This document shows positions 5,043 through 12,025 of a DNA stretch of 12,067 nt, piece after piece (position 1 is the first letter of the stretch; the number at the start of each line of letters is the position of its first letter). The position numbers and the translations under genes are program-made. Origin of the DNA: an uncultured Collinsella sp. GTDB lineage: Bacteria > Actinomycetota > Coriobacteriia > Coriobacteriales > Coriobacteriaceae. Under the pieces are notes generated by a model. That model was not told where the DNA came from and did not search any database. It saw only the letters and a program-made list of their open reading frames with translations. The DNA lies in NCBI GenBank assembly GCA_902470835.1, contig CABRHR010000061.1, positions 1 to 12,067 of the forward strand, written 5' to 3'.

Positions 5043-7434
5043 CAGCACGCTCAAGAATGTGGCGTTCTACGCCGTCTGCTTCGCGTTTTCCGTCGCACTC
5101 TTTGTCGCACTTGCAGCGGCGGGGCATGTCTACCCCTTTGGCGACAACTCGTTTCTCACCAACGATCTCAAATACCAATACATCGACTTCTTCGCGTGGT
5201 TTCGCCGCGTCCTTTTAGGCGAGGCAAACCTTCGCTATTCTTTCTCACAGGGACTCGGCATGAACACATGGGGGCTCTATAGCTACTACCTCGCCAGCCC
5301 CTTCAACCTGCTCTGCGTGCTGTTTCCCGCAGACATGCTGACGCTCTTCGTATTTGTCATAACCGCGCTCAAACTGGGCTGCATCCAAATCAGCAGCGCT
5401 TGGTATATGCAAAAGCGCTTTGACCTGTCAAAGCCCGCCACATTCCTGCTTTCCCTATCGTTCACGTTTTGCAGCTGGACCGTCAGCAACCTGCGCAACC
5501 CGCTCTGGATCGATTGCCTGATCCTGCTGCCCATCTGCGCCTACGGATGCCACGAGCTCATCCGCAAGCAGCGTATGATCCGCCTCGTCATCGCAACGGC
5601 GCTCAATGTCATGTTCTGCTGGTATACGGCCTACATCAGCATCCTGTTCCTCTGCATCTTCGTATTGGTCGAATTTGTCGATTATGTTACAGAAGAAGGA
5701 TTTAGCTGGAAGCTCATGCTCGATCGGGCCCTGCGATTCGCCGGGACTATCGCGCTTGGACTGCTTCTGTCCGCCTGGAGCTTTTTGCCGACTATCCTTG
5801 CCATGTCCAAGGGCGGTCCCGTTCTGGCACTCGGCCCCCTACTTAAAACCAGCCCCAAGTCGCTCATCAGGGGCTTTCTTCCCTGCATGTGGGTAAACAA
5901 CGAAAGCACGCCGCAGTTCTATTGCGGCATCATCATGATGCTGCTCGCAGTGAGCCTGCTGGTTAACCGCACTGTTTCAACCAAGACGCGCATCGCAGCA
6001 CTCGTCGTCACGATAATCCTGGTCGCAAGCTCTGTTTTGAGCCCGCTCGAGTACATCTGGTGCGGCATGCGCGTTCCCAACGGCTTCTACTCGCGCACGG
6101 CTTTTTTGCTTAGCTTCTTTGCGCTTTGGGCCGCAGGATACGCGCTGCAGAAACTCAAAGAGCGGCCAGCATTACGTCGAGTCCATCGTCCGGCCATCAT
6201 CATGCCGCTCCTGGCACTCACGGCAATTGAACTCTTTGCCAACGCCCATGTTATATGGAACCAGCTGTACACAGGCTATTCCGAAGAAGCCAACAGCACC
6301 TATGTCGCCACCGCAACTGACACGATCACGGCCATTCAAGACCAGACTTCGGCGTCGTTCTATCGCATTGACCGCACGACCACACGCGTTGACAGCGCCG
6401 CCCTCAACGAAGGCCTGGCGCTTGGGTACAACCAGCTGTCTTCGTATTCGTCGGCAAACAACCCGCAGGCCATCGCACTGCTCAACTCCCTTGGATACAG
6501 CAGCGTCGGCGAATTCTCGACCCGTTATGCCGAGCCCATTCTCGCCATCGATGCCCTACTGGGAGTCAAGTATGCCATTCCTGAAAACGCGCCTGCGGGA
6601 TACGTTTTAGCCAAGACGAATCAGGCCGACTCCACAAGCGCAGTGTACGAGAACCCCTATGCGCTCAGCATTGGCGTCGCAGCCTCAAGCGATATCCAAA
6701 ACAGCACGCTGAAGAGCGAGAACCCCTTCGAAGGGCAGAACGACCTCTACAGCAAAATCCTAGGCCGCGAGGTCGAGCTCTATACCAAGATCGAGGCCAC
6801 GAGCACGGAGAATAGCGATAGCTTAAAGCAGTGGAGCGTTACTGTACCGGCAAGCTCCATCGGGTATCTCTACATCAACAAAGATGCGACCGCCGGCAGT
6901 TATTGGCCCGTCGCCCTTACCATCGGCCAGCGAACGATCGAAAACGAGGCCTGGAGATTCGACAATAATATCCGCCAGATTGCGGATGCATCGGACGCCC
7001 CGAGCCAGCATACGGTGTCAATCGGAATCGCAGAGGGCTATACAGACATGCCCCAAGACAATGAGCCGGTCTTTTACGCCCTCAATCTGGAAGTTTTCGA
7101 ACAGATTATTAACGAGCTTAAGACGAGCGAGTTTATTCCGACGGTTTTTGAGGACGGAAGAATCGAAGGCGAGTATACCGCCAAGGATGACGGCAACCTG
7201 CTGCTGAGCGTTCCGTACGATGAGGGCTGGAACGTAACGGTAAACGGAACCACCGCAGAACTAACGCCCGCCGCTGATAAGGGCTTGTCGTCCCTGAACA
7301 TGCAGAAAGGCGCGAATAGGATCGTGATGACCTACAAGACTCCGGGCGCCCTTGCGGGGCTTGTAGTGAGTCTGGCGACCGCCGCCCTTGTTGCAGCGGG
7401 ACTATACGCCAGGCATAAGAAAAGCCGCCGTTAA
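5026..7434 (+). CDS. YfhO-family membrane glycosyltransferase
   Basis: This 802-residue polytopic protein belongs to the YfhO family (GT-C-like). Characterised relatives transfer a sugar from undecaprenyl phosphate to a teichoic-acid-type polymer on the outer face of the membrane. A first transmembrane helix at about 11-33 is followed by the extracellular loop FLTNDLKYQYIDFF with an Asp (D47) in the position of the GT-C catalytic acid. The family block SQGLGMNTWGLYSYYLASPFNLL (74-96) and about ten further hydrophobic segments to around residue 425 follow. The next 350 residues are a soluble extracellular region, and a last helix (PGALAGLVVSLATAALVAAG) leads to the basic tail RHKKSRR. The ATG at 5026 lies inside the end of the preceding glycosyltransferase gene and has CGAGGA just before it, indicating translational coupling. 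It ends the operon at a strong terminator. The acceptor polymer is unknown. Confidence 0.92.
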   Translation: MTRPNNSTLKNVAFYAVCFAFSVALFVALAAAGHVYPFGDNSFLTNDLKYQYIDFFAWFRRVLLGEANLRYSFSQGLGMNTWGLYSYYLASPFNLLCVLFPADMLTLFVFVITALKLGCIQISSAWYMQKRFDLSKPATFLLSLSFTFCSWTVSNLRNPLWIDCLILLPICAYGCHELIRKQRMIRLVIATALNVMFCWYTAYISILFLCIFVLVEFVDYVTEEGFSWKLMLDRALRFAGTIALGLLLSAWSFLPTILAMSKGGPVLALGPLLKTSPKSLIRGFLPCMWVNNESTPQFYCGIIMMLLAVSLLVNRTVSTKTRIAALVVTIILVASSVLSPLEYIWCGMRVPNGFYSRTAFLLSFFALWAAGYALQKLKERPALRRVHRPAIIMPLLALTAIELFANAHVIWNQLYTGYSEEANSTYVATATDTITAIQDQTSASFYRIDRTTTRVDSAALNEGLALGYNQLSSYSSANNPQAIALLNSLGYSSVGEFSTRYAEPILAIDALLGVKYAIPENAPAGYVLAKTNQADSTSAVYENPYALSIGVAASSDIQNSTLKSENPFEGQNDLYSKILGREVELYTKIEATSTENSDSLKQWSVTVPASSIGYLYINKDATAGSYWPVALTIGQRTIENEAWRFDNNIRQIADASDAPSQHTVSIGIAEGYTDMPQDNEPVFYALNLEVFEQIINELKTSEFIPTVFEDGRIEGEYTAKDDGNLLLSVPYDEGWNVTVNGTTAELTPAADKGLSSLNMQKGANRIVMTYKTPGALAGLVVSLATAALVAAGLYARHKKSRR

Positions 7435-7449
7435 CAAGCGGCGGCTTTT
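7420..7449. terminator. Bidirectional terminator between yfhO-type gene and rfbCD
   Basis: A perfect stem (AAAAGCCGCCG at 7420-7430, CGGCGGCTTTT at 7439-7449) encloses an 8-base loop that contains the TAA stop of the YfhO gene. T runs flank it on both strands, so it can end transcription from the plus-strand operon and from the converging rfb operon. Confidence 0.9.
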
Positions 7450-7471
7450 ACTCTCGAAAAGTTGATAGCAG

Positions 7472-8926
7472 CTAGAGCGTCTTGAGGTACTCCCCCAGCT
7501 CTTCCTCCCAGTCGGGCATGTGGAACCCGACCGACTCCAGCCTGGACAGGTCGAGCGCTGAGTGGACCGGGCGCGGGGCGACGGGGCCGGCGGCGCCGGC
7601 GTAGTAGTCGGCGGTGCTCACCGGCACGACCCTGTCCCCGTTGCCGTTGGCGGCCTCGAAGACGGCGCGGGCGATGTCCGCCCAGCTCTTCACGGCGCCG
7701 GAGCCGGTGCAGTCGTAGGTGCCGTAGGGGGCCTTCACATCAAGCACGTGGAAGATGGCCCCGGCCATGTCGCGCGTGAAGGTCAGGCGGCCCAGCTGGT
7801 CGTCCACGACGGTGACCTGCTCCAGCTTGTCGTCCGGGTCGGCGACGCGGTCGGAGAGGCCCTTCATGGTCTTGACGAAGTTGTGCCCCTCGCCGATGAC
7901 CCAGCTGGAGCGCATGATGTAGTGGCGCGGGCACCCGGCCACGGCGATGTCGCCGGCGGCCTTGGTCTGGCCGTAGACGGACAGCGGGCTGAGGGGCTCT
8001 TCCTCGTCGTGCACCTCGGCGGTGCCGTCGAAGACGTAGTCGGAGGACACGTGGACGAGCGTGATGCCGTGCCCGGCGCAGGTGCGGGCGAGCAGCGCCG
8101 GCCCGGTGGCGTTGGCCTTCCAGGCGATGACGCGTCCCTCGGGGGTCTCCGCCCTGTCGACGGCCGTGTAGGCGCCGCAGTTGATGACCGTGCCGTAGAG
8201 CGACCAGTCGTATCTGGAGTAGGCCGCCGGGTCGGACATGTCGAAGGTGTCGATGTCGCAGAAGTCGAAGTCCTTCGCCACGCCGCACTCCTCGGCGAGC
8301 TTGCGGACCGCATGCCCCAGCTGGCCGTTGCAGCCGGTGACGAGGGTGCGCCTGGGCGCCATCGGGACGACGTCGGCGAGCATCGGGTGGTTGAGGTCGG
8401 CCTCGGAGACCGTGGCCTCCCCCAGCGGGATGGGCCACTCGATGGCGAGCTCGGGGTCGGCGAGGTTCACGAAGGTGTAGGTCTTCTTCAGCTCGAGGGA
8501 CCAGTGTGCGTCCACCAGGTAGGTGTAGGCGGTGCCGTCCTCCAGCGCCTGGAAGGAGTTGCCCACGCCGCGCGGGACGTAGATGGCCTTCGAGGGGTCC
8601 AGGGTGCAGGTGAACACCCTGCCGTAGGTGGCGCTGCCCTCGCGAAGGTCCACCCAGGCGCCGAAGACCGAGCCGCGGGCCACGGAGATGAACTTGTCCC
8701 AGGGCTCCGCGTGGATGCCGCGCGTGACGCCCCTCTTCTCGTTGTAGGAGATGTTGTTCTGGACGACGCGGAGGTCCGGGATGCCCAGGGCGGTCATCTT
8801 GGCGCGCTGCCAGTTCTCCTTGAACCAGCCGCGCGAGTCGCCGTGGACGGCGAGGTCGACGACCTTGAGGCCCTCGATGCCGGTCTCGGCGACGGAGAGG
8901 TCCTTCTCGAATGCGATGTCTGCCAT
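7472..8926 (-). CDS. rfbCD: Fused dTDP-4-keto-6-deoxyglucose 3,5-epimerase / dTDP-4-dehydrorhamnose reductase
   Basis: This 484-residue protein would carry out the last two steps of dTDP-L-rhamnose synthesis. Residues 1-190 form the RfbC/RmlC cupin: SRGWFKENWQ (31-40), QNNISYNEKRGVTRGIH (56-72, with H72 at the place of the catalytic His) and VPRGVGNSF (117-125). The usual Q/K-rich stretch after the His reads AEPWDKF, so the epimerase half is of a divergent type. Residues 193-484 are the RfbD/RmlD short-chain reductase: GCNGQLG NAD(P)-binding turn (198-204), VSSDYVFDG (293-301), the YGQTK catalytic Tyr-Lys pair (Y318, K322) and RPVHSALDL (452-460). The ATG at 8926 was chosen because AGGAG lies 10 bases upstream; the frame stays open to 8995 through a hairpin. 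Such fusions occur in Actinobacteria. It lies 114 bases after rfbB. Confidence 0.92.
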   Translation of the reverse strand: MADIAFEKDLSVAETGIEGLKVVDLAVHGDSRGWFKENWQRAKMTALGIPDLRVVQNNISYNEKRGVTRGIHAEPWDKFISVARGSVFGAWVDLREGSATYGRVFTCTLDPSKAIYVPRGVGNSFQALEDGTAYTYLVDAHWSLELKKTYTFVNLADPELAIEWPIPLGEATVSEADLNHPMLADVVPMAPRRTLVTGCNGQLGHAVRKLAEECGVAKDFDFCDIDTFDMSDPAAYSRYDWSLYGTVINCGAYTAVDRAETPEGRVIAWKANATGPALLARTCAGHGITLVHVSSDYVFDGTAEVHDEEEPLSPLSVYGQTKAAGDIAVAGCPRHYIMRSSWVIGEGHNFVKTMKGLSDRVADPDDKLEQVTVVDDQLGRLTFTRDMAGAIFHVLDVKAPYGTYDCTGSGAVKSWADIARAVFEAANGNGDRVVPVSTADYYAGAAGPVAPRPVHSALDLSRLESVGFHMPDWEEELGEYLKTL

Positions 8927-8964
8927 GTGGGAAAAGCTCCTATCGACGCTGTTCTGGTTGCGGA

Positions 8965-9017
8965 CGCGCCGGGCGGACCGCAGGATCATCCCCATGCCCT
9001 GCGGTCCGCCCGGCGCG
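8965..9017 (-). repeat. Perfect 20-bp inverted repeat between rfbB and rfbCD
   Basis: Arms 8965-8984 and 8998-9017 are exact reverse complements around a 13-base spacer, giving a very GC-rich hairpin. No T run follows on either strand, so it is not a standard terminator. A smaller hairpin (GCGCCC at 9015-9020 with GGGCGC at 9026-9031) overlaps its edge. It could be an mRNA stabiliser or attenuating structure between the two operon genes, or a dispersed palindromic element. Confidence 0.85.
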
Positions 9018-9040
9018 CCCCGTAAGGGCGCTCGGGCGGC

Positions 9041-10060
9041 CTACTGGCCCTGCGCGCGGTAGCGCGCCTCGGTGGCCTCCTTGGCCGGGCGCCACCAGGA
9101 CTCGTTGGCGACGTACCAGTCGATGGTGGCCCTGAGCCCCTCGGCGAAGTCGGTGTGGGCCGGCCTCCAGCCCAGCTCGCGCTGGAGCTTCGTGGAGTCG
9201 ATGGCGTAGCGGCGGTCGTGGCCGGGGCGGTCGGCGACCCAGTCGAAGTCCTCGGGGTCCTTCCCCATCGCCTCCAGGATCATGCGCAGCACGGTGATGT
9301 TGTTCTTCTCGCCGTCGGCGCCGATGAGGTAGGTCTCCCCCATGCGGCCCTTGGTGAGGATGTCCCAGACGGCCGAGGAGTGGTCCTCGGTGTGGATCCA
9401 GTCGCGGACGTTCTCGCCGCGGCCGTAGAGCTTGGGGCGCACGCCGTCGATGATGTTGGTGATCTGCCTGGGGATGAACTTCTCCACGTGCTGGTAGGGG
9501 CCGTAGTTGTTGGAGCAGTTGGAGATCGTGGTGCGCAGGCCGTAGGTGCGGGTCCAGGCGCGCACGAGCATGTCGGAGGACGCCTTGGTCGAGCTGTAGG
9601 GGCTCGAGGGCTTATAGGGCGTCTCCTCGGTGAACTTCGCCGGGTCGTCGAGCGCCAGGTCGCCGTAGACCTCGTCGGTTGAGACGTGGTGGTAGCGGAC
9701 GCCATATTTGCGGACGGCCTCCAGCAGGCGGAAGGTGCCCTCCACGTTGGTGCGCAGGAAGGGCTCCGGGTCGGCGATGGAGTTGTCGTTGTGGCTCTCT
9801 GCGGCGTAGTGCACGATCGCGTCGTGGCCCGGGACGATACGGTCTAGCAGCCCGGCGTCGCAGATGTCGCCCACGACGAGCTCCACACGGTCGGACGGCA
9901 GCCCGGCGATGTTCTCGGGGTTGCCGGCGTAGGTCAGCTTGTCCAGGACGGTGACGTGCACCTCGGGGTGGTTGTTCACGACATAGTGCACGAAGTTGCT
10001 GCCGATGAAGCCGCAGCCGCCCGTGACGATGATGTTCTTAGGTTCAAAGATCTCAGACAT
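9041..10060 (-). CDS. rfbB: dTDP-glucose 4,6-dehydratase
   Basis: RfbB/RmlB converts dTDP-glucose to dTDP-4-keto-6-deoxyglucose, step two of dTDP-L-rhamnose synthesis, as a cytosolic NAD-dependent homodimer. The 339 residues show the Rossmann turn TGGCGFIGSN (13-22), AAESHNDNSI (86-95), the catalytic STDEVYG (127-133, with T128, D129 and E130), the Tyr-Lys pair YSSTK (Y155, K159), NCSNNYGPYQ (181-190) and RDWIHTEDH (219-227). All active-site residues are present and length is typical for the family. The ATG at 10060 starts just before the conserved domain; the ribosome binding site there is poor (GGA only), and the longer reading from the GTG at 10123 adds 21 non-conserved residues. It is GC-rich (68% in 9361-9420), unlike the cassette upstream of it. 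Confidence 0.96.
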   Translation of the reverse strand: MSEIFEPKNIIVTGGCGFIGSNFVHYVVNNHPEVHVTVLDKLTYAGNPENIAGLPSDRVELVVGDICDAGLLDRIVPGHDAIVHYAAESHNDNSIADPEPFLRTNVEGTFRLLEAVRKYGVRYHHVSTDEVYGDLALDDPAKFTEETPYKPSSPYSSTKASSDMLVRAWTRTYGLRTTISNCSNNYGPYQHVEKFIPRQITNIIDGVRPKLYGRGENVRDWIHTEDHSSAVWDILTKGRMGETYLIGADGEKNNITVLRMILEAMGKDPEDFDWVADRPGHDRRYAIDSTKLQRELGWRPAHTDFAEGLRATIDWYVANESWWRPAKEATEARYRAQGQ

Positions 10061-10135
10061 GAAAATCCAATCTGAAGCATGTACAGCTTCTTTAGTATGC
10101 CGCAGGAAGTGACGCCGCGACACTATTCAACAAAA

Positions 10136-11110
10136 CTATCGGACATTTCGGCATGCGATAAGAGCCATAACCTTCGCAGAATTACTTCCCCTACAAAACG
10201 CCTCCGGAATGCAGTCTTTGTCGTAACGGAAGACCGAATTCCCAGTTTTATCGCGTAAGTACTTATAGAAGAAGTCCTCCCAGCTTTTAAACTTCTCACT
10301 GTTTATAAAGGCTTCTGGGGTTTCCAAAACCGCCTTAACATCTAACCCTGAAATTACGCCGGAGCTCAGCAGAAGCCACTCGAATGACTCGGGAAGACAA
10401 ACCGTAACAGTATCGCGGTGAATGTCTTGCAGCTTAAGGACGCGGTCCGCATAGCACCCAAATGCCGCTCCGTCCGCGACAACAAACACGCGATCGTCGA
10501 AATGCTGATCCAACCAGCCCAAAATCGCGCTGTTCGTCATGGCCGAAGCGCAGGTAAGCTCACTGTCAGCGAAATGCCGTTCAAAGAACTGGAAACCAGA
10601 CTTACTGTCCTCGCATAGAAGGATAGAAAAGTCCTGTTTTGGCGACGACCGGGAAATAGCATAACGATGATTCCCGCGATCTTGATAAACAGGGACGAAA
10701 GAATGGTATTTTCCGCTCGTCTTAATCTTATAAATCTCATCCACGCTATACGGAAGATTGGGGAAATCAGCCCTTGAGATCAGCACGAAATAATTCGAGG
10801 AATACAGCACATGATGGGCAAACTCAGCAGAATGGATCTCTTTTAAGCCCTCATCGACAAATACAATCGAGTCATGAACGGACGAAAGCTGGTTTCGCCA
10901 ATCATAATCGGTCAGGGCGACACAGGGATAATCGCATTGCAAGGAAACACCCGACTGCTCGCCCGTTCGCATGTAGTCTGCGACCATGTCAAACAGTGTC
11001 GTCTTACCCGTGCCACTATCGCCACGCACAATAGTGATGTTCCGCTTGATGGTAAATGTGTACCTAGTTCCCCTGCGGCGGGAAATCTTAACGAGATGCG
11101 AACCGTTCAT
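10136..11110 (-). CDS. P-loop ATPase of unknown function, partner of DUF4869
   Basis: This 324-residue soluble protein has no function I can name. The N-terminal half is a small P-loop NTPase: Walker A GDSGTGKTT (30-38) after the strand RNITIVRG, and a Walker B-like SIVFVDEG (81-88, D86/E87). There is no ABC signature and no long coiled coil. The C-terminal half begins ILLCEDSKSG (163-172) and continues to VFVVADGAAFG (208-218) and VCLPESFEWLLL (237-248). The spaced acidic groups E-D and D-G recall, but do not prove, a divergent Toprim fold as in OLD-type nucleases. It starts 9 bases after the DUF4869 stop with a weak ribosome binding site, so the two are probably co-translated. Base composition is low (35% GC in 10681-10740) against 68% in rfbB, which suggests acquisition from elsewhere. 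I recall similar pairs in Clostridia as hypothetical proteins. Confidence 0.8.
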   Translation of the reverse strand: MNGSHLVKISRRRGTRYTFTIKRNITIVRGDSGTGKTTLFDMVADYMRTGEQSGVSLQCDYPCVALTDYDWRNQLSSVHDSIVFVDEGLKEIHSAEFAHHVLYSSNYFVLISRADFPNLPYSVDEIYKIKTSGKYHSFVPVYQDRGNHRYAISRSSPKQDFSILLCEDSKSGFQFFERHFADSELTCASAMTNSAILGWLDQHFDDRVFVVADGAAFGCYADRVLKLQDIHRDTVTVCLPESFEWLLLSSGVISGLDVKAVLETPEAFINSEKFKSWEDFFYKYLRDKTGNSVFRYDKDCIPEAFCRGSNSAKVMALIACRNVR

Positions 11111-11119
11111 AAGCAGTAC

Positions 11120-11557
11120 CTACAGATACGGAATCGACTCGTGAATCAATTCGGCCATGTTGTGAACGATTCGGCCGCTATTCACGACTTTAATTTTAAA
11201 ATCCTCGCGACCAAAGTCCATCACATGATAGAGATTCACAACGAGCTTGCGGTCTTTCGCCATGTCAAGAATCCACTTGGCACAGTTGTCACCACAGGTA
11301 GAGGCGTTAAGAATATGCTTACGATCAAATCTCATAAGCAGCAGCGTTTTCACGCCACCAGAAAGCTGGAGTGGGGAGATGGATCCAAGCACAGGGCTTT
11401 CGATGACGTTTTCGGAGACAACAACCGATCGATCGACATCTTTAATTATCGAGACTGCATAGGGATCCGTAATCCAAGAAGATCGGTAAGAGTTTTTGAA
11501 ATATGTCGCTGTGTTGTAAATCGCTTCTGGCATATCGCCAAAGTAGACGCTTAACAC
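11120..11557 (-). CDS. DUF4869-type protein, first gene of the cassette
   Basis: This 145-residue soluble protein of unknown function is a paralogue of the gene at 526-993. The segments shared with that copy are TYFKNSY, LGSISPL, LSGGVKTLLL, NASTCGDNCA and GRIV-x-NM. The two invariant Cys of NASTCGDNC could bind metal or be redox-active, but this is speculation. The start is taken as GTG at 11557 because GGGAG lies 5 bases upstream and the paralogue begins at the same residue; a TTG at 11569 would overlap that site. It is followed closely by the P-loop ATPase gene and preceded by the rfbA terminator, so it appears to form an independent two-gene unit inserted in the rfb operon. Confidence 0.82.
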   Translation of the reverse strand: MLSVYFGDMPEAIYNTATYFKNSYRSSWITDPYAVSIIKDVDRSVVVSENVIESPVLGSISPLQLSGGVKTLLLMRFDRKHILNASTCGDNCAKWILDMAKDRKLVVNLYHVMDFGREDFKIKVVNSGRIVHNMAELIHESIPYL

Positions 11558-11605
11558 ATCCACTCCCAATCATATTGTCTTTATGGTCAACGTAATCATA
11601 ACGAA

Positions 11606-11633
11606 AGGGGCCACCAGATAAACGGTGACCCCT
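11606..11633 (-). terminator. Terminator-like hairpin after rfbA
   Basis: On the minus strand a 10-bp stem (AGGGGTCACC with GGTGGCCCCT, one G-U pair) with an 8-base loop is followed by TTTCG. The T run is short, so read-through into the DUF4869 cassette is possible. It lies 19 bases after the rfbA stop codon. Confidence 0.7.
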
Positions 11634-11652
11634 GAAAGAAAACAAGCTTGCA

Positions 11653-12025
11653 CTAGTACTCGCGCGGGCTGTTGACGATCTCGCCGGCGGCGACCTTCTT
11701 CAGGTGCTGGCCGTAGACCGACTTGCCGTAGGCCTTGGCGGCCTCCTCGAGCTCGGCGGTGGTGATCCAGCCGTTCTCCCACGCGATCTCTTCGGGCACG
11801 GACACGGGCAGGTCCTGGGAGTGCTCCACGGCGCGGACGAACTCCGCGGCCTCGTGCAGGCTCTCCATGGTGCCGGTGTCCAGCCACGCGTAGCCGCGGC
11901 CGAGGGTGACCACGGACAGCGTCCCCTCCTCCAGGTACATCTGGTTGAGCGTGGTGATCTCCAGCTCGCCGCGGGCCGACGGCTTGACCTGGTGGGCCTT
12001 GGCTGCCACGTCGCCCGGGTAGAAG
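11653..12025 (-). CDS. rfbA: Glucose-1-phosphate thymidylyltransferase (5'-truncated)
   Basis: This is the C-terminal part (about 123 residues of an expected 290-300) of RfbA/RmlA, which joins glucose-1-phosphate and dTTP to make dTDP-glucose, the first step to dTDP-L-rhamnose. The diagnostic blocks are FYPGDV, KPSARGELEIT followed by NQMYLEEG, and GRGYAWLDTGTMESLHEA, with EEIAWENGWIT and YGQHL near the end. The catalytic N-terminal GGxGTRL region lies off the contig, because at 12026 the sequence becomes adapter; residues that would read MCIRDS are adapter. Its GC-rich codon use matches rfbB and rfbCD, which supports one original rfbA-rfbB-rfbCD operon now interrupted by the DUF4869 cassette. 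Confidence 0.95.

Noticed and set aside
7562..9025. A 487-codon open frame on the plus strand opposite rfbCD
   Set aside because: Its product is a low-complexity Gly/Ala/Val/Asp/Arg string without any family motif. It mirrors the GC-rich codons of the real minus-strand gene, which carries every expected active-site motif.
46..12025. CRISPR array, IS element or prophage gene
   Set aside because: No spaced direct repeats, transposase, integrase or phage structural motifs were found in any frame by eye. The only Tn5-like sequence is the library adapter at the ends.
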